From contig JAFRCW010000039.1 in the NCBI GenBank assembly GCA_017404145.1, positions 1 to 61,855 of the forward strand: a stretch of DNA of 61,855 nt, read 5' to 3'. The DNA is from Ruminococcus sp. GTDB taxonomy: Bacteria; Bacillota; Clostridia; Oscillospirales; Acutalibacteraceae. Of the stretch, positions 54,054 through 61,855 are shown piece by piece (within the stretch, counting starts at the first letter, position 1; every line of letters begins with the position of its first letter). The notes beneath the pieces are model-generated. The model was not told where the DNA came from. It ran no database searches and was given only the letters and a program-made list of their open reading frames with translations. A program made the translations under genes and the position numbers.

Positions 54054-55127
54054 ATGAAAAAACATATCGTTCCTATTGTGAATATCATACTGGCGGTGAT
54101 CATTGTCGCAGGCGTCGGGTTCTTGGTGTATAACGGCTTTTTCAAGAATAACGGCACCGATGTTTCCGCGACTCAAAGCACTGCCGTGGACGCTACGGAG
54201 TCTACTCACTCCAAGTCTACCGGAGAGCATTTCAAGATCGGCGTGGTACAGCATACCGACCTGCCGACCTCTCAGAAGTGCTATGAGGGATTCATCAACC
54301 GCTTCAAAGAGATGGGTGTTTTTGAGGATTTGGAGTTCGACTATGTCTTTGAGGTCAACGAGGACAAGTGTAAACAGGAGATCGAGCGTCTCTCTAAGTC
54401 TCACTGTGACCTGATCTTTACGATCGGTCAGTTTGCGTCCGAGAACGCCGCGAAGATGATCACCGATACCCCGGTGGTGTTTGCCGACGTTACGGAGCCG
54501 GAACAGCTCGAAGGCGTCGAGTCCAACGAGACCCCCGGAGGTAATGTCACGGGTGTGTCGACCTATACGCCGTGCTTTGAGCAGATTGACCTGATCCCGC
54601 TGCTCCTGCCCGATGTTGAAAAAGTCGGTTCGATCTACTGCCTGACCGACAAGGAAGCGGTGACGCAGGCGTATGTCGCAGAGAAAGAGGCGACCGAGAA
54701 GCAGAAGCTGTCCTTTGACAGCTATACCGTGCTGACCTCGGACGATATCGAGGACGCGCTGGAGGATATCGAGGACGACGAGATCGAGGCGTTGTATCTG
54801 CCGACCGACGGCTTGGTGTTTGAGAATCTGGATGAGATTTTAGAGTTCACCAACGAGAAGAAGATCCCCGTCATCTGCGCCGATGAGCAGACGCTCAAGG
54901 CGGGCGGATTCGCAACCTGTCTGATTAACTATGACTCGGTGGGAGAGAAGTCCGCGAACCTCGCGTATTCGATCCTGTACGAGAAGAAGGAGGCAGGCTC
55001 GCTGCCGATCCTTTATACCTTTGAATGCTTTAACTACGTCAACCAGAACGCCGTCAGCACGCTTGGCGTTACCATCCCCGGCGAAGCGCTTAACTCCGTC
55101 GAGCTGAGAAAGTACGATACGATGTAA
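54054..55127 (+). CDS. ABC-type substrate-binding protein (ABC_sub_bind/TrpX-like), orphan
   Basis: Exported protein of 357 residues. One N-terminal membrane segment (about 6-30) without a lipobox, then a Thr/Ser-rich linker (about 36-58) and a periplasmic-binding-protein type I fold: F-K-I-G-V-V-Q-H near 60, D-L-I-F-T-I-G-Q near 120 and P-V-V-F-A-D-V-T near 140. The family often binds aromatic amino acids such as tryptophan. No permease or ATPase gene is adjacent; they may lie elsewhere. Strong AGGAGG before the ATG. Confidence 0.82.
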   Translation: MKKHIVPIVNIILAVIIVAGVGFLVYNGFFKNNGTDVSATQSTAVDATESTHSKSTGEHFKIGVVQHTDLPTSQKCYEGFINRFKEMGVFEDLEFDYVFEVNEDKCKQEIERLSKSHCDLIFTIGQFASENAAKMITDTPVVFADVTEPEQLEGVESNETPGGNVTGVSTYTPCFEQIDLIPLLLPDVEKVGSIYCLTDKEAVTQAYVAEKEATEKQKLSFDSYTVLTSDDIEDALEDIEDDEIEALYLPTDGLVFENLDEILEFTNEKKIPVICADEQTLKAGGFATCLINYDSVGEKSANLAYSILYEKKEAGSLPILYTFECFNYVNQNAVSTLGVTIPGEALNSVELRKYDTM

Positions 55128-55180
55128 TGCATAATGATTTTAAGAATAGCGGATATTGAGAGCTGCCATTATTTTTGTTA

Positions 55181-55302
55181 GTGATTAGTGATTAGTGATT
55201 AGTGATTAGTGATTAGTGGTTAGTGATTAGTGGTTAGTGATATCAATAGCCGTGCGTAGCACCTAATCAACTGAGAACTTGAAACCGGGAACCGGGAACC
55301 AA
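55181..55302. repeat. GTGATTA and AACCGGG heptamer arrays
   Basis: Eight exact-period units of GTGATTA/GTGGTTA span 55181-55236. AACCGGG units follow at about 55283-55302. It lies in the gap before groES; the rest of 55128-55411 shows nothing else I recognise. Confidence 0.85.
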
Positions 55303-55417
55303 TGTCTGTTGTTGGATGTCGGTTGCGATTGCTGACAAGTCCAGGTTAATAATCTTTACGATTTGTACTTAATATGTTAAGAAATTGTAAAAAATTCCCT
55401 ATATGTCATTTTACCCC

Positions 55418-55446
55418 TTGATTTTTAAAGTAGAATAGAGTAAAAT
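55418..55446 (+). promoter_or_regulatory. Promoter of groESL
   Basis: TTGATT (55418-55423), 17-base spacer, TAAAAT (55441-55446). The CIRCE operator begins 5 bases downstream. Confidence 0.65.
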
Positions 55447-55450
55447 AGTG

Positions 55451-55477
55451 TTAGCACTCAAAGATAAAGAGTGCTAA
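55451..55477 (+). promoter_or_regulatory. CIRCE operator (HrcA site)
   Basis: TTAGCACTC, 9 bases, GAGTGCTAA: a perfect match to the CIRCE consensus. HrcA should repress groESL here under normal conditions. hrcA is not in the window. Confidence 0.97.
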
Positions 55478-55511
55478 CACTTTGTTTATTATTTTTTGGG
55501 AGGAATAGATT

Positions 55512-55796
55512 ATGACTATCAGACCGCTGTTAGACAAGGTCGTATTAAAGCTCGACGACGCGCAGGAAACTACCGCTTCCGGTATCGTGCTGTCCACATC
55601 CGCTCAGGAGAAGCCCCAGTACGCCAACGTGGTGGCTGTCGGCCCCGGCGGCGTCGTTGACGGCAACGAAGTCGTGATGACCGTAAAGGTCGGCGACAAG
55701 GTCATCGCGTCCAAGTACGCGGGTACCGACGTCAAGGTTGACGGCGAGGAGTATACCATCGTGCGTCAGTCCGATATTTTAGCGATTGTAGAATAA
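55512..55796 (+). CDS. groES: Co-chaperonin GroES
   Basis: Protein of 94 residues forming the heptameric lid of GroEL. I-R-P-L-L-D-K-V-V at the N-terminus, a mobile-loop stretch (E-T-T-A-S-G-I-V-L, about 18-26) and G-D-K-V-I-A-S-K-Y near 60 are typical. CIRCE-controlled and followed 18 bases later by groEL. GGGAGG ribosome-binding site. Confidence 0.97.
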   Translation: MTIRPLLDKVVLKLDDAQETTASGIVLSTSAQEKPQYANVVAVGPGGVVDGNEVVMTVKVGDKVIASKYAGTDVKVDGEEYTIVRQSDILAIVE

Positions 55797-57440
<1,644 letters not shown>

Positions 57441-57655
57441 TCAGGAATTAGGAATGAGAAATTAGGAATGAGGAATTGTCATTCTGAGCGATACCCACAG
57501 GGCAAAACGCGAAGCGTTTAGTCGAAGAATCCCTTTCCTCTTACAATCGTTTGCATAGAACCGTAGGGGAGGGTCTTGACCCTCCCGAAGCCTTTGTTGT
57601 TCCATCAAGGTTTCTGCCAAGCGGTACGGTCAAGACCGTACCCTACGGTGAGAAA
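57441..57655. repeat. Heptamers, TGTCATT module and MITE-like element copy 3
   Basis: GGAATGA/AAATTAG heptamers (about 57443-57476) are followed by a TGTCATTCTGAGCG...GAAGAATCCC module (about 57477-57535). A third copy of the TAGGGGAGGGTC family (about 57561-57650) comes next, with ends CGTAGGGGAGGG and CCGTACCCTACGG. Confidence 0.8.
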
Positions 57656-57673
57656 TAAACGTAACATAAAGAA

Positions 57674-57706
57674 AACCGCTTCTGTTGCAGAAGCGGTTAA
57701 TTCTTT
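57674..57706. terminator. Bidirectional terminator between groEL and the AIM24-like gene
   Basis: AACCGCTTCTG (57674-57684), TTG loop (57685-57687) and CAGAAGCGGTT (57688-57698) form a perfect 11-bp stem. T-rich on the + side and A-rich on the left, so it can serve both convergent genes. Confidence 0.85.
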
Positions 57707-57735
57707 TGCAGAAATATAAGTCGGAATACAGGAAA

Positions 57736-58413
57736 TCAGGAATTGGTGTGGGGCATCAGCTGATAGAGTTCCATCGCGGTCTTTGCGATCGGCATGGTCT
57801 GGAGAACGATCCTGCCGGGACCGGTGACGACGGTGTTAAATAAACCTTCGCCGCCGAAGAGAACGTTCTTCGCGCCCTTGATGCGCTCGACGTCCATCTT
57901 GCAGCTGGCGTCCATGATGACGAGATGACCTGTCTCCATATACATCTTCTGACCGGCTGCAAGGACATATTCCTTGGTCGAGCCGTCAACCTCGAGCAGA
58001 ACGATGCCGCTGCCCTCGAACTTCTGCATAACGAAGCCTTCGCCGCCGAAGAAACCTGCGCCGATCTTTTTCTGGAAGAACACGGAGGATTCTACAGTAG
58101 GATCGCAGGCTAAGAAAGCGTGCTTCTGCGCGACGATCGGATGACCCGGAGTGACCTCTACCGCGATGATGTCGCCGGGGAAGGAGGACGCGAAAGCGAT
58201 GTCGCCGTCACGGTTCGCGGTATAAAGGTTGCGGAACAGCGTCTCGCCGGAGAATAGCCTGCCGAACACCTTGCCGGCGCCTCCGCCGAAGGTCTCCATC
58301 GTGAACGCATCGTCCATCCATGACATACCGCCGCTCTCGCAGACGATCTTTTCGCCCTGCTTCATATGGCAGATGACCGCGGGAAGATTGCCGCCCATAA
58401 TTTCGTAATTCAT
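57736..58413 (-). CDS. TIGR00266/AIM24 family protein
   Basis: The ATG ending at 58413 has AAAGGAGTG just upstream on this strand; a start at 58443 would precede that site. The 225-residue protein begins M-N-Y-E-I-M-G-G-N-L and is a beta-rich, glycine-rich barrel: E-S-G-G-M-S-W-M-D, P-G-D-I-I-A-V-E-V, G-E-G-F-V-M-Q-K-F-E-G-S-G and a late G-P-G-R-I-V-L-Q-T-M-P. Homologues are widespread and tryptophan-RNA-binding-like in fold, but the bacterial function is not known. Convergent with groEL. Confidence 0.88.
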   Translation of the reverse strand: MNYEIMGGNLPAVICHMKQGEKIVCESGGMSWMDDAFTMETFGGGAGKVFGRLFSGETLFRNLYTANRDGDIAFASSFPGDIIAVEVTPGHPIVAQKHAFLACDPTVESSVFFQKKIGAGFFGGEGFVMQKFEGSGIVLLEVDGSTKEYVLAAGQKMYMETGHLVIMDASCKMDVERIKGAKNVLFGGEGLFNTVVTGPGRIVLQTMPIAKTAMELYQLMPHTNS

Positions 58414-58619
58414 AAAAACACTCCTTTGGAAGAAATACAGCATTTGCCGTCGGTACTATCATAAGTCATTTTTCGCGGAAAGTCAATTGTAAACAGGTCG
58501 TATTTTCTGCAAAAAAGTTTGACGATAAAACGATTTTGCAGGAGTCGGTGAAATCAATTCATTTTCTGCGTTTTGTGATGGGAAGGAGAGGGCAAAAGCA
58601 AATATTCTCTGCATTTTTC

Positions 58620-58648
58620 TTGACAAATAATTCATAAACGATTATAAT
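58620..58648 (+). promoter_or_regulatory. Consensus promoter of the amino-acid ABC operon
   Basis: TTGACA (58620-58625), 17-base spacer, TATAAT (58643-58648): a full consensus match, 50 bases before the start codon. The stretch 58444-58619 shows nothing else I recognise. Confidence 0.9.
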
Positions 58649-58698
58649 TAGTTTTGGCTTTTAGCACTTTAAATTATTTTAACAGGAGATGTTGAAAA

Positions 58699-59499
58699 AT
58701 GAAAAAACTATTCGCACTGATTCTTGTTATCGCCATGATCGCATCTGTAGCCGCTTTAGCAGGCTGCTCCAACTCCGGTCAGACCGCTGAGACCACTGCG
58801 GACGGCGGCAATGATACTGCTGCTGACAAGACCTACATCATCTATTCCGATAACGCTTACGCTCCCTTCGAGTATCTTGATGAAGCTTCGGGCAACTATG
58901 TCGGCGTAGATATGGACATTATGGCTGCTGTTGCGGAAGATCAGGGTATCAAGTATGAGATCCACAACGAAGGTTTTGACGCTTCTATGGGTGCTGTTCA
59001 GTCCGGTCAGGCTGACGCGATGATCGCAGGTATGACCATCACCGACGAGAGAAAAGAAACCTATGATTTCTCCGAGGCGTATTTTGACGACGGTCAGGTT
59101 ATCGTAACCAAGCCCGACTCCGGCATCGCTTCCTTAGAGGACCTCAAGGGCAAGACCGTAGCCTGCAAGACTTCTACCGTCGGCGGCGAGTACGGCGAGT
59201 CCATCAAGGACCAGTACGGCTTTGAGATCCACTACTATGAGGGTTCCGACACCATGTATCAGGCAGTTCTCTCCGGCGCTGACGTAGCGTGCATCGAGGA
59301 CTACTCCGTTATCGGCTGGGCGATCCAGTCCGAGGGCGTTGCGCTCTCTATCATCACCGAGCCCGTTAACGTTAAGGGTTACGGTTTTGCTGTTAAGAAG
59401 GGCGAGAACGCTGAGCTGTTAGAGCTCTTCGATAAAGGCCTTGCCAACATCAAGGCGAACGGTAAGCTCGCTGAGATCTTAGCGAAGTACGGTCTGTAA
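58699..59499 (+). CDS. Polar amino-acid ABC transporter, substrate-binding lipoprotein
   Basis: Protein of 266 residues. A lipoprotein signal peptide ends in L-A-G-C (C23), then a Thr/Gly-rich linker and an SBP_bac_3 fold: Y-A-P-F-E-Y near 54, G-V-D-M-D-I-M-A-A near 69 and R-K-E-T-Y-D-F near 117. Likely binds a polar amino acid such as cystine, glutamine or histidine; which one is not clear. First gene of the transporter operon, separated from the permease by tandem hairpins. Confidence 0.93.
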   Translation: MKKLFALILVIAMIASVAALAGCSNSGQTAETTADGGNDTAADKTYIIYSDNAYAPFEYLDEASGNYVGVDMDIMAAVAEDQGIKYEIHNEGFDASMGAVQSGQADAMIAGMTITDERKETYDFSEAYFDDGQVIVTKPDSGIASLEDLKGKTVACKTSTVGGEYGESIKDQYGFEIHYYEGSDTMYQAVLSGADVACIEDYSVIGWAIQSEGVALSIITEPVNVKGYGFAVKKGENAELLELFDKGLANIKANGKLAEILAKYGL

Positions 59500-59516
59500 T
59501 TTAAACATGTAAACCG

Positions 59517-59595
59517 GTTCAGCACGGTAAACCTTTGCCGTGCTGAACTTTATACTGTACAGAAGCGGCTGTTTCTGTACAGTATAAAGTTTTTT
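59517..59595 (+). terminator. Tandem hairpins (attenuator) between binding protein and permease
   Basis: Stem 1 is GTTCAGCACGG (59517-59527) with CCGTGCTGAAC (59538-59548). Stem 2 is a perfect 19-bp stem (59546-59564 with 59573-59591), then a T run. The stems overlap by 3 bases. Partial termination here would favour the binding protein over the permease. Confidence 0.85.
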
Positions 59596-59627
59596 GGAAA
59601 GTATATTTTGATAAGGCAGTTGATGTT

Positions 59628-60323
59628 ATGGATTTTGCTAGAGTATTCAGAGAAGCTACTCCGATGCTGATGTACGGTATGCTGTGGACCATTCTGGTAT
59701 CGCTGATCGGTATTGCGATCGGTATTGTGATCGGTCTCGCGGTATGCCTGATGAAGCTTTCGAAAAATAAGGTGCTCAACGCGATCGCCGGCGTCTATAT
59801 CTGGGTGATCCGCGGAACGCCTATGCTGGTACAGGCGTTTTTGATCTTCTTCGGTTTCCCGCAGCTGATCCAGCTGGTGTTCCCGGGATTTCGTTCCGAT
59901 CCTCTGACAGCGGGTATCATCACCCTGTCCATCAACGCGGGCGCGTATCTCGCCGAAGTGTTCAGAGGCGGTATCCAGGCGGTGCCCAAGGGCCAGACCG
60001 AAGCGGCGCGTTCCTTAGGTCTTTCTCAGGCGCAGACGCTGATGAAGGTCGTCCTGCCGCAGGCGTTCAAGATCGCTCTGCCCTCGATGGTCAACCAGTT
60101 CATCATTTCCGTGAAGGATACGTCTATCCTTTCCGTTATCGGTCTTGCCGAGGTCGTCAACAAGACCAAGACCTACGTCGGAAAATCCTATCAGTTCTTC
60201 GCTTCTTATATCTATGTCGCGCTGCTGTATCTTGCGGTAGTATCACTGTTGATGGTGATCCAGATGCGCATTGAGAAGAAACTGAAATACGAAGAGAAGA
60301 AGAGGCACAGAGATGAGCACTGA
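59628..60323 (+). CDS. Polar amino-acid ABC transporter, permease
   Basis: Membrane protein of 231 residues, HisM/GlnP type, with about five hydrophobic helices. The EAA loop [11 protein letters not shown] (about 124-134) contacts the ATPase. The N-terminal [11 protein letters not shown] and R-G-T-P-M-L-V-Q are family motifs. It overlaps the ATPase gene by 11 bases. Confidence 0.93.
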   Translation: MDFARVFREATPMLMYGMLWTILVSLIGIAIGIVIGLAVCLMKLSKNKVLNAIAGVYIWVIRGTPMLVQAFLIFFGFPQLIQLVFPGFRSDPLTAGIITLSINAGAYLAEVFRGGIQAVPKGQTEAARSLGLSQAQTLMKVVLPQAFKIALPSMVNQFIISVKDTSILSVIGLAEVVNKTKTYVGKSYQFFASYIYVALLYLAVVSLLMVIQMRIEKKLKYEEKKRHRDEH

Positions 60324-61062
60324 TATGAACAGAAAAGAAAAGGTCATCGTCAAAAATCTCCACAAATATTTTGACGACAACGAGGTTTTGACCGGTATCG
60401 ACACCGTCATCTACGAGGGCGAGGTTGTCTGTATTATCGGACCTTCCGGTTCGGGTAAGTCCACCTTCCTGAGATGTCTCAACAAGCTTGAAGATGCGAC
60501 CTCCGGCGATATTATCATCGACGGCTACGATATCACCGATAAGAAAACCAATATCAACAAGGTGCGTGAGAACATCGGAATGGTGTTCCAGCAGTTCAAC
60601 CTGTTCCCAAATATGACGGTTCTCAAGAACATTATGATGGCGCCTGTCACGCTCAAGAAGATGACTCCCGAACAGGCAAAGGACAAAGCGATGGAGCTGC
60701 TTCGCAGAGTCGGTCTGGAGGAAAAGGCGGAGGCGTTCCCCGGGGAGCTTTCCGGCGGTCAGCAGCAGCGTGTCGCGATCGCGCGAGCGCTGGCGATGAA
60801 TCCCGACATTATGCTTTTTGACGAGCCTACCTCGGCGCTTGACCCCGAGATGGTCGGCGAGGTACTCGACGTTATGAAGGAACTCGCGCGTGAGGGTATG
60901 ACGATGGTGGTCGTTACCCACGAGATGGGCTTTGCCCGCGAGGTGGGCGACAGAGTCCTCTTTATGGCGGACGGCGTGATCATGGAAGAGGGTACCCCGG
61001 GCGAGATCTTCGCGGGACCTCAGAACGAACGCACCAAAGACTTCCTCAGAAAAGTTTTATAA
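60313..61062 (+). CDS. Polar amino-acid ABC transporter, ATP-binding protein
   Basis: Protein of 249 residues. Walker [10 protein letters not shown] (43-51), Q-loop V-F-Q-Q-F-N-L-F, signature L-S-G-G-Q-Q-Q-R, Walker B I-M-L-F-D-E-P-T and H-loop V-V-T-H-E-M-G. Powers uptake by the preceding permease. The start at 60313 overlaps the permease end; M5 is an alternative start. Confidence 0.95.
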   Translation: MSTDMNRKEKVIVKNLHKYFDDNEVLTGIDTVIYEGEVVCIIGPSGSGKSTFLRCLNKLEDATSGDIIIDGYDITDKKTNINKVRENIGMVFQQFNLFPNMTVLKNIMMAPVTLKKMTPEQAKDKAMELLRRVGLEEKAEAFPGELSGGQQQRVAIARALAMNPDIMLFDEPTSALDPEMVGEVLDVMKELAREGMTMVVVTHEMGFAREVGDRVLFMADGVIMEEGTPGEIFAGPQNERTKDFLRKVL

Positions 61063-61070
61063 GTCAAGAG

Positions 61071-61096
61071 AAAGAGTCCGAAAGGACTCTTTTTTT
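61071..61096 (+). terminator. Terminator of the amino-acid ABC operon
   Basis: AAAGAGTCC, GAAA loop, GGACTCTTT, then a run of T (to 61096). Confidence 0.9.
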
Positions 61097-61097
61097 A

Positions 61098-61385
61098 ACG
61101 AAGAACTAAGAAATAAGAAATAAGAACGGAGGGCGGGCTCTGCCCGACACCCGTATGGTATAATGGGGTCCCCGAAACGCTCCCGCGTTCTGGGGAGAGG
61201 ACGAACAGAGCCAATGAGGACGAGTAGGGGAGGGTCTTGACCCTCCCGGGTGAATGGTGAATGGTGAAGAGTTGCGGGCGGGCTCCGCCCGACACCCGAT
61301 TGGTATCATAGGGTCCCCGAAACGCTCCCTCTTGACCGTTTCCGGCGAACAGAGCCGATGAGGACGAGTAGGGGAAGGGTATTGA
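61098..61385. repeat. Heptamers and a duplicated 100-base repeat block
   Basis: AAATAAG heptamers (61098-61125) and a GGCGGGCTCTGCCCG hairpin are followed by a block that occurs twice in direct orientation (about 61138-61237 and 61284-61385). Each copy runs GGTATNATNGGGTCCCCGAAACGCTCCC to CAGAGCCNATGAGGACGAGTAGGGG. GGTGAAT heptamers (61248-61268) and a GGGCGGGCTCCGCCCG hairpin lie between. Confidence 0.8.
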
Positions 61386-61447
61386 GTTTTTGCTCGTTTT
61401 CTTGTGTCTCTGTGCATTATATACAAATACAGCCTGTATAATTTGGA

Positions 61448-61476
61448 TTGCAAGTTTATTTCTTCTGTGGTATAAT
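61448..61476 (+). promoter_or_regulatory. Promoter of the candidate small RNA
   Basis: TTGCAA (61448-61453), 17-base spacer, TATAAT (61471-61476). Transcription would begin near 61483. Confidence 0.75.
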
Positions 61477-61482
61477 ATATAT

Positions 61483-61653
61483 GCGACATAAAATCTTAAT
61501 AGTGTGCTTTCATGTATAATGCTGTTGCGTGTATTTTTATTTCGGTAAAAATACAGGCTCACTTTCACGTATATGGTATTATACTTTGATAAGATTTTGT
61601 GTCGCAGCAAAGAGCTGTGTATTTTTCGTGCGCAGCTTGTCTGCGCATTTTTT
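61483..61653 (+). ncRNA. Candidate structured small RNA (6S-like architecture)
   Basis: About 171 bases from the predicted start to a terminator, without a convincing ORF. The 5' end GCGACATAAAATCTTA (61483-61498) pairs with TAAGATTTTGTGTCGC (61590-61605), 15 Watson-Crick pairs and one wobble. Inside, GTATAAT (61514-61520) pairs with ATTATAC (61578-61584), and GTATTTTTAT-TTCG-GTAAAAATAC (61531-61554) forms a UUCG-capped hairpin, leaving two internal bubbles. The terminator is TGCGCAG, CTTGT, CTGCGCA, TTTTTT (61629-61653). One long bulged rod resembles 6S RNA, but the length and the extra 3' tail are not typical, and I cannot confirm a family. The rest of the window (61654-61855) shows nothing I can name. 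Confidence 0.6.
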
Positions 61654-61855
61654 ATTATCAAAAAATATAAAAAGTTTTGTCAAAAGCGGGAATTATTTGA
61701 AGAAAAGGTTACTTTATAGTTTAAGGGAACCGAACACAATAGGTTTATATGGGCAAATTTTCCCTTATACTTCGTAAAACGCTAAAATCATACGCCAGTA
61801 TCAATTTCACCGTTTTGCTCGTCTAAGAAAAAATTTGATCCATATAAACTGCTTC

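Noticed and set aside
61529..61777. 82-codon open frame near the window end
   Set aside because: It lies across the candidate small RNA and its terminator, has no ribosome-binding site and resembles no family.

Overview
The window looks like chromosome from a spore-forming gut-type clostridium, probably Oscillospirales/Ruminococcaceae. This is inferred from Firmicutes gene orders (hprK, murB-rapZ-whiA, and mazG-rqcP-yabP-yabQ-divIC-S1), long-form Hpf, a CIRCE-controlled groESL, and sporulation genes yabP/yabQ. No species name can be given from sequence alone. I see no tRNA, rRNA, CRISPR array, insertion sequence or phage gene.

Region 1 (104-21770) is the accessory and most unusual part. All genes are on the + strand. 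Six proteins have SipW/TasA-type N-terminal signal-anchor segments, most ending in an A-W-F or S-W-F type motif. Five of them share three ordered motifs that I call A, C and B, the last being W-x-E-G-x-D-x-x-C or a variant. A seventh, 1471-residue giant carries InlB-type and carbohydrate-binding-like repeats. Two ER/SipW-type signal peptidases bracket the set. Between them lie a membrane-tethered McrB-like AAA+ ATPase and a DUF2357-like coiled-coil protein with no visible nuclease. The large proteins contain starch-binding (CBM26-like) modules. My reading is a dedicated export and assembly system for a surface fibre or sheath that binds glucan, with a McrB/DUF2357 pair possibly put to use at the membrane. 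That role is inference.

Region 2 (21880-31938) holds a class I/II aminotransferase, secDF, a DUF421/DUF4363 pair on the - strand, then hprK, murB, rapZ, whiA and xseB. Region 3 (32240-43297) is an isoprenoid/DNA-repair/stringent-response run: ispA, dxs, tlyA, nadK, argR, recN, recJ and relA/spoT, with many overlapping genes. Region 4 (43300-52347) has dtd, a metallo-beta-lactamase-fold hydrolase, hemZ, a MOP flippase, mazG, hup, rqcP, yabP, yabQ, divIC, an S1 protein and hpf. Its second half parallels the Bacillus subtilis yabM-yabR segment. Region 5 (52729-61062) has an rRNA methyltransferase, an orphan substrate-binding protein, groESL, an AIM24-like protein and a complete polar amino-acid ABC transporter. 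The final 800 bases hold repeats and a candidate structured small RNA (61483-61653) with a near-consensus promoter and terminator.

Most longer gaps between genes are filled by composite repeats of a recurring design. A heptanucleotide array comes first, then a GC-rich hairpin, a variable centre, an AATCC/GGATT hairpin, and a heptanucleotide array in the opposite orientation. One of these carries a broken four-helix-bundle gene, and another appears to supply the -35 box of a sigma-E-type promoter for yabP.
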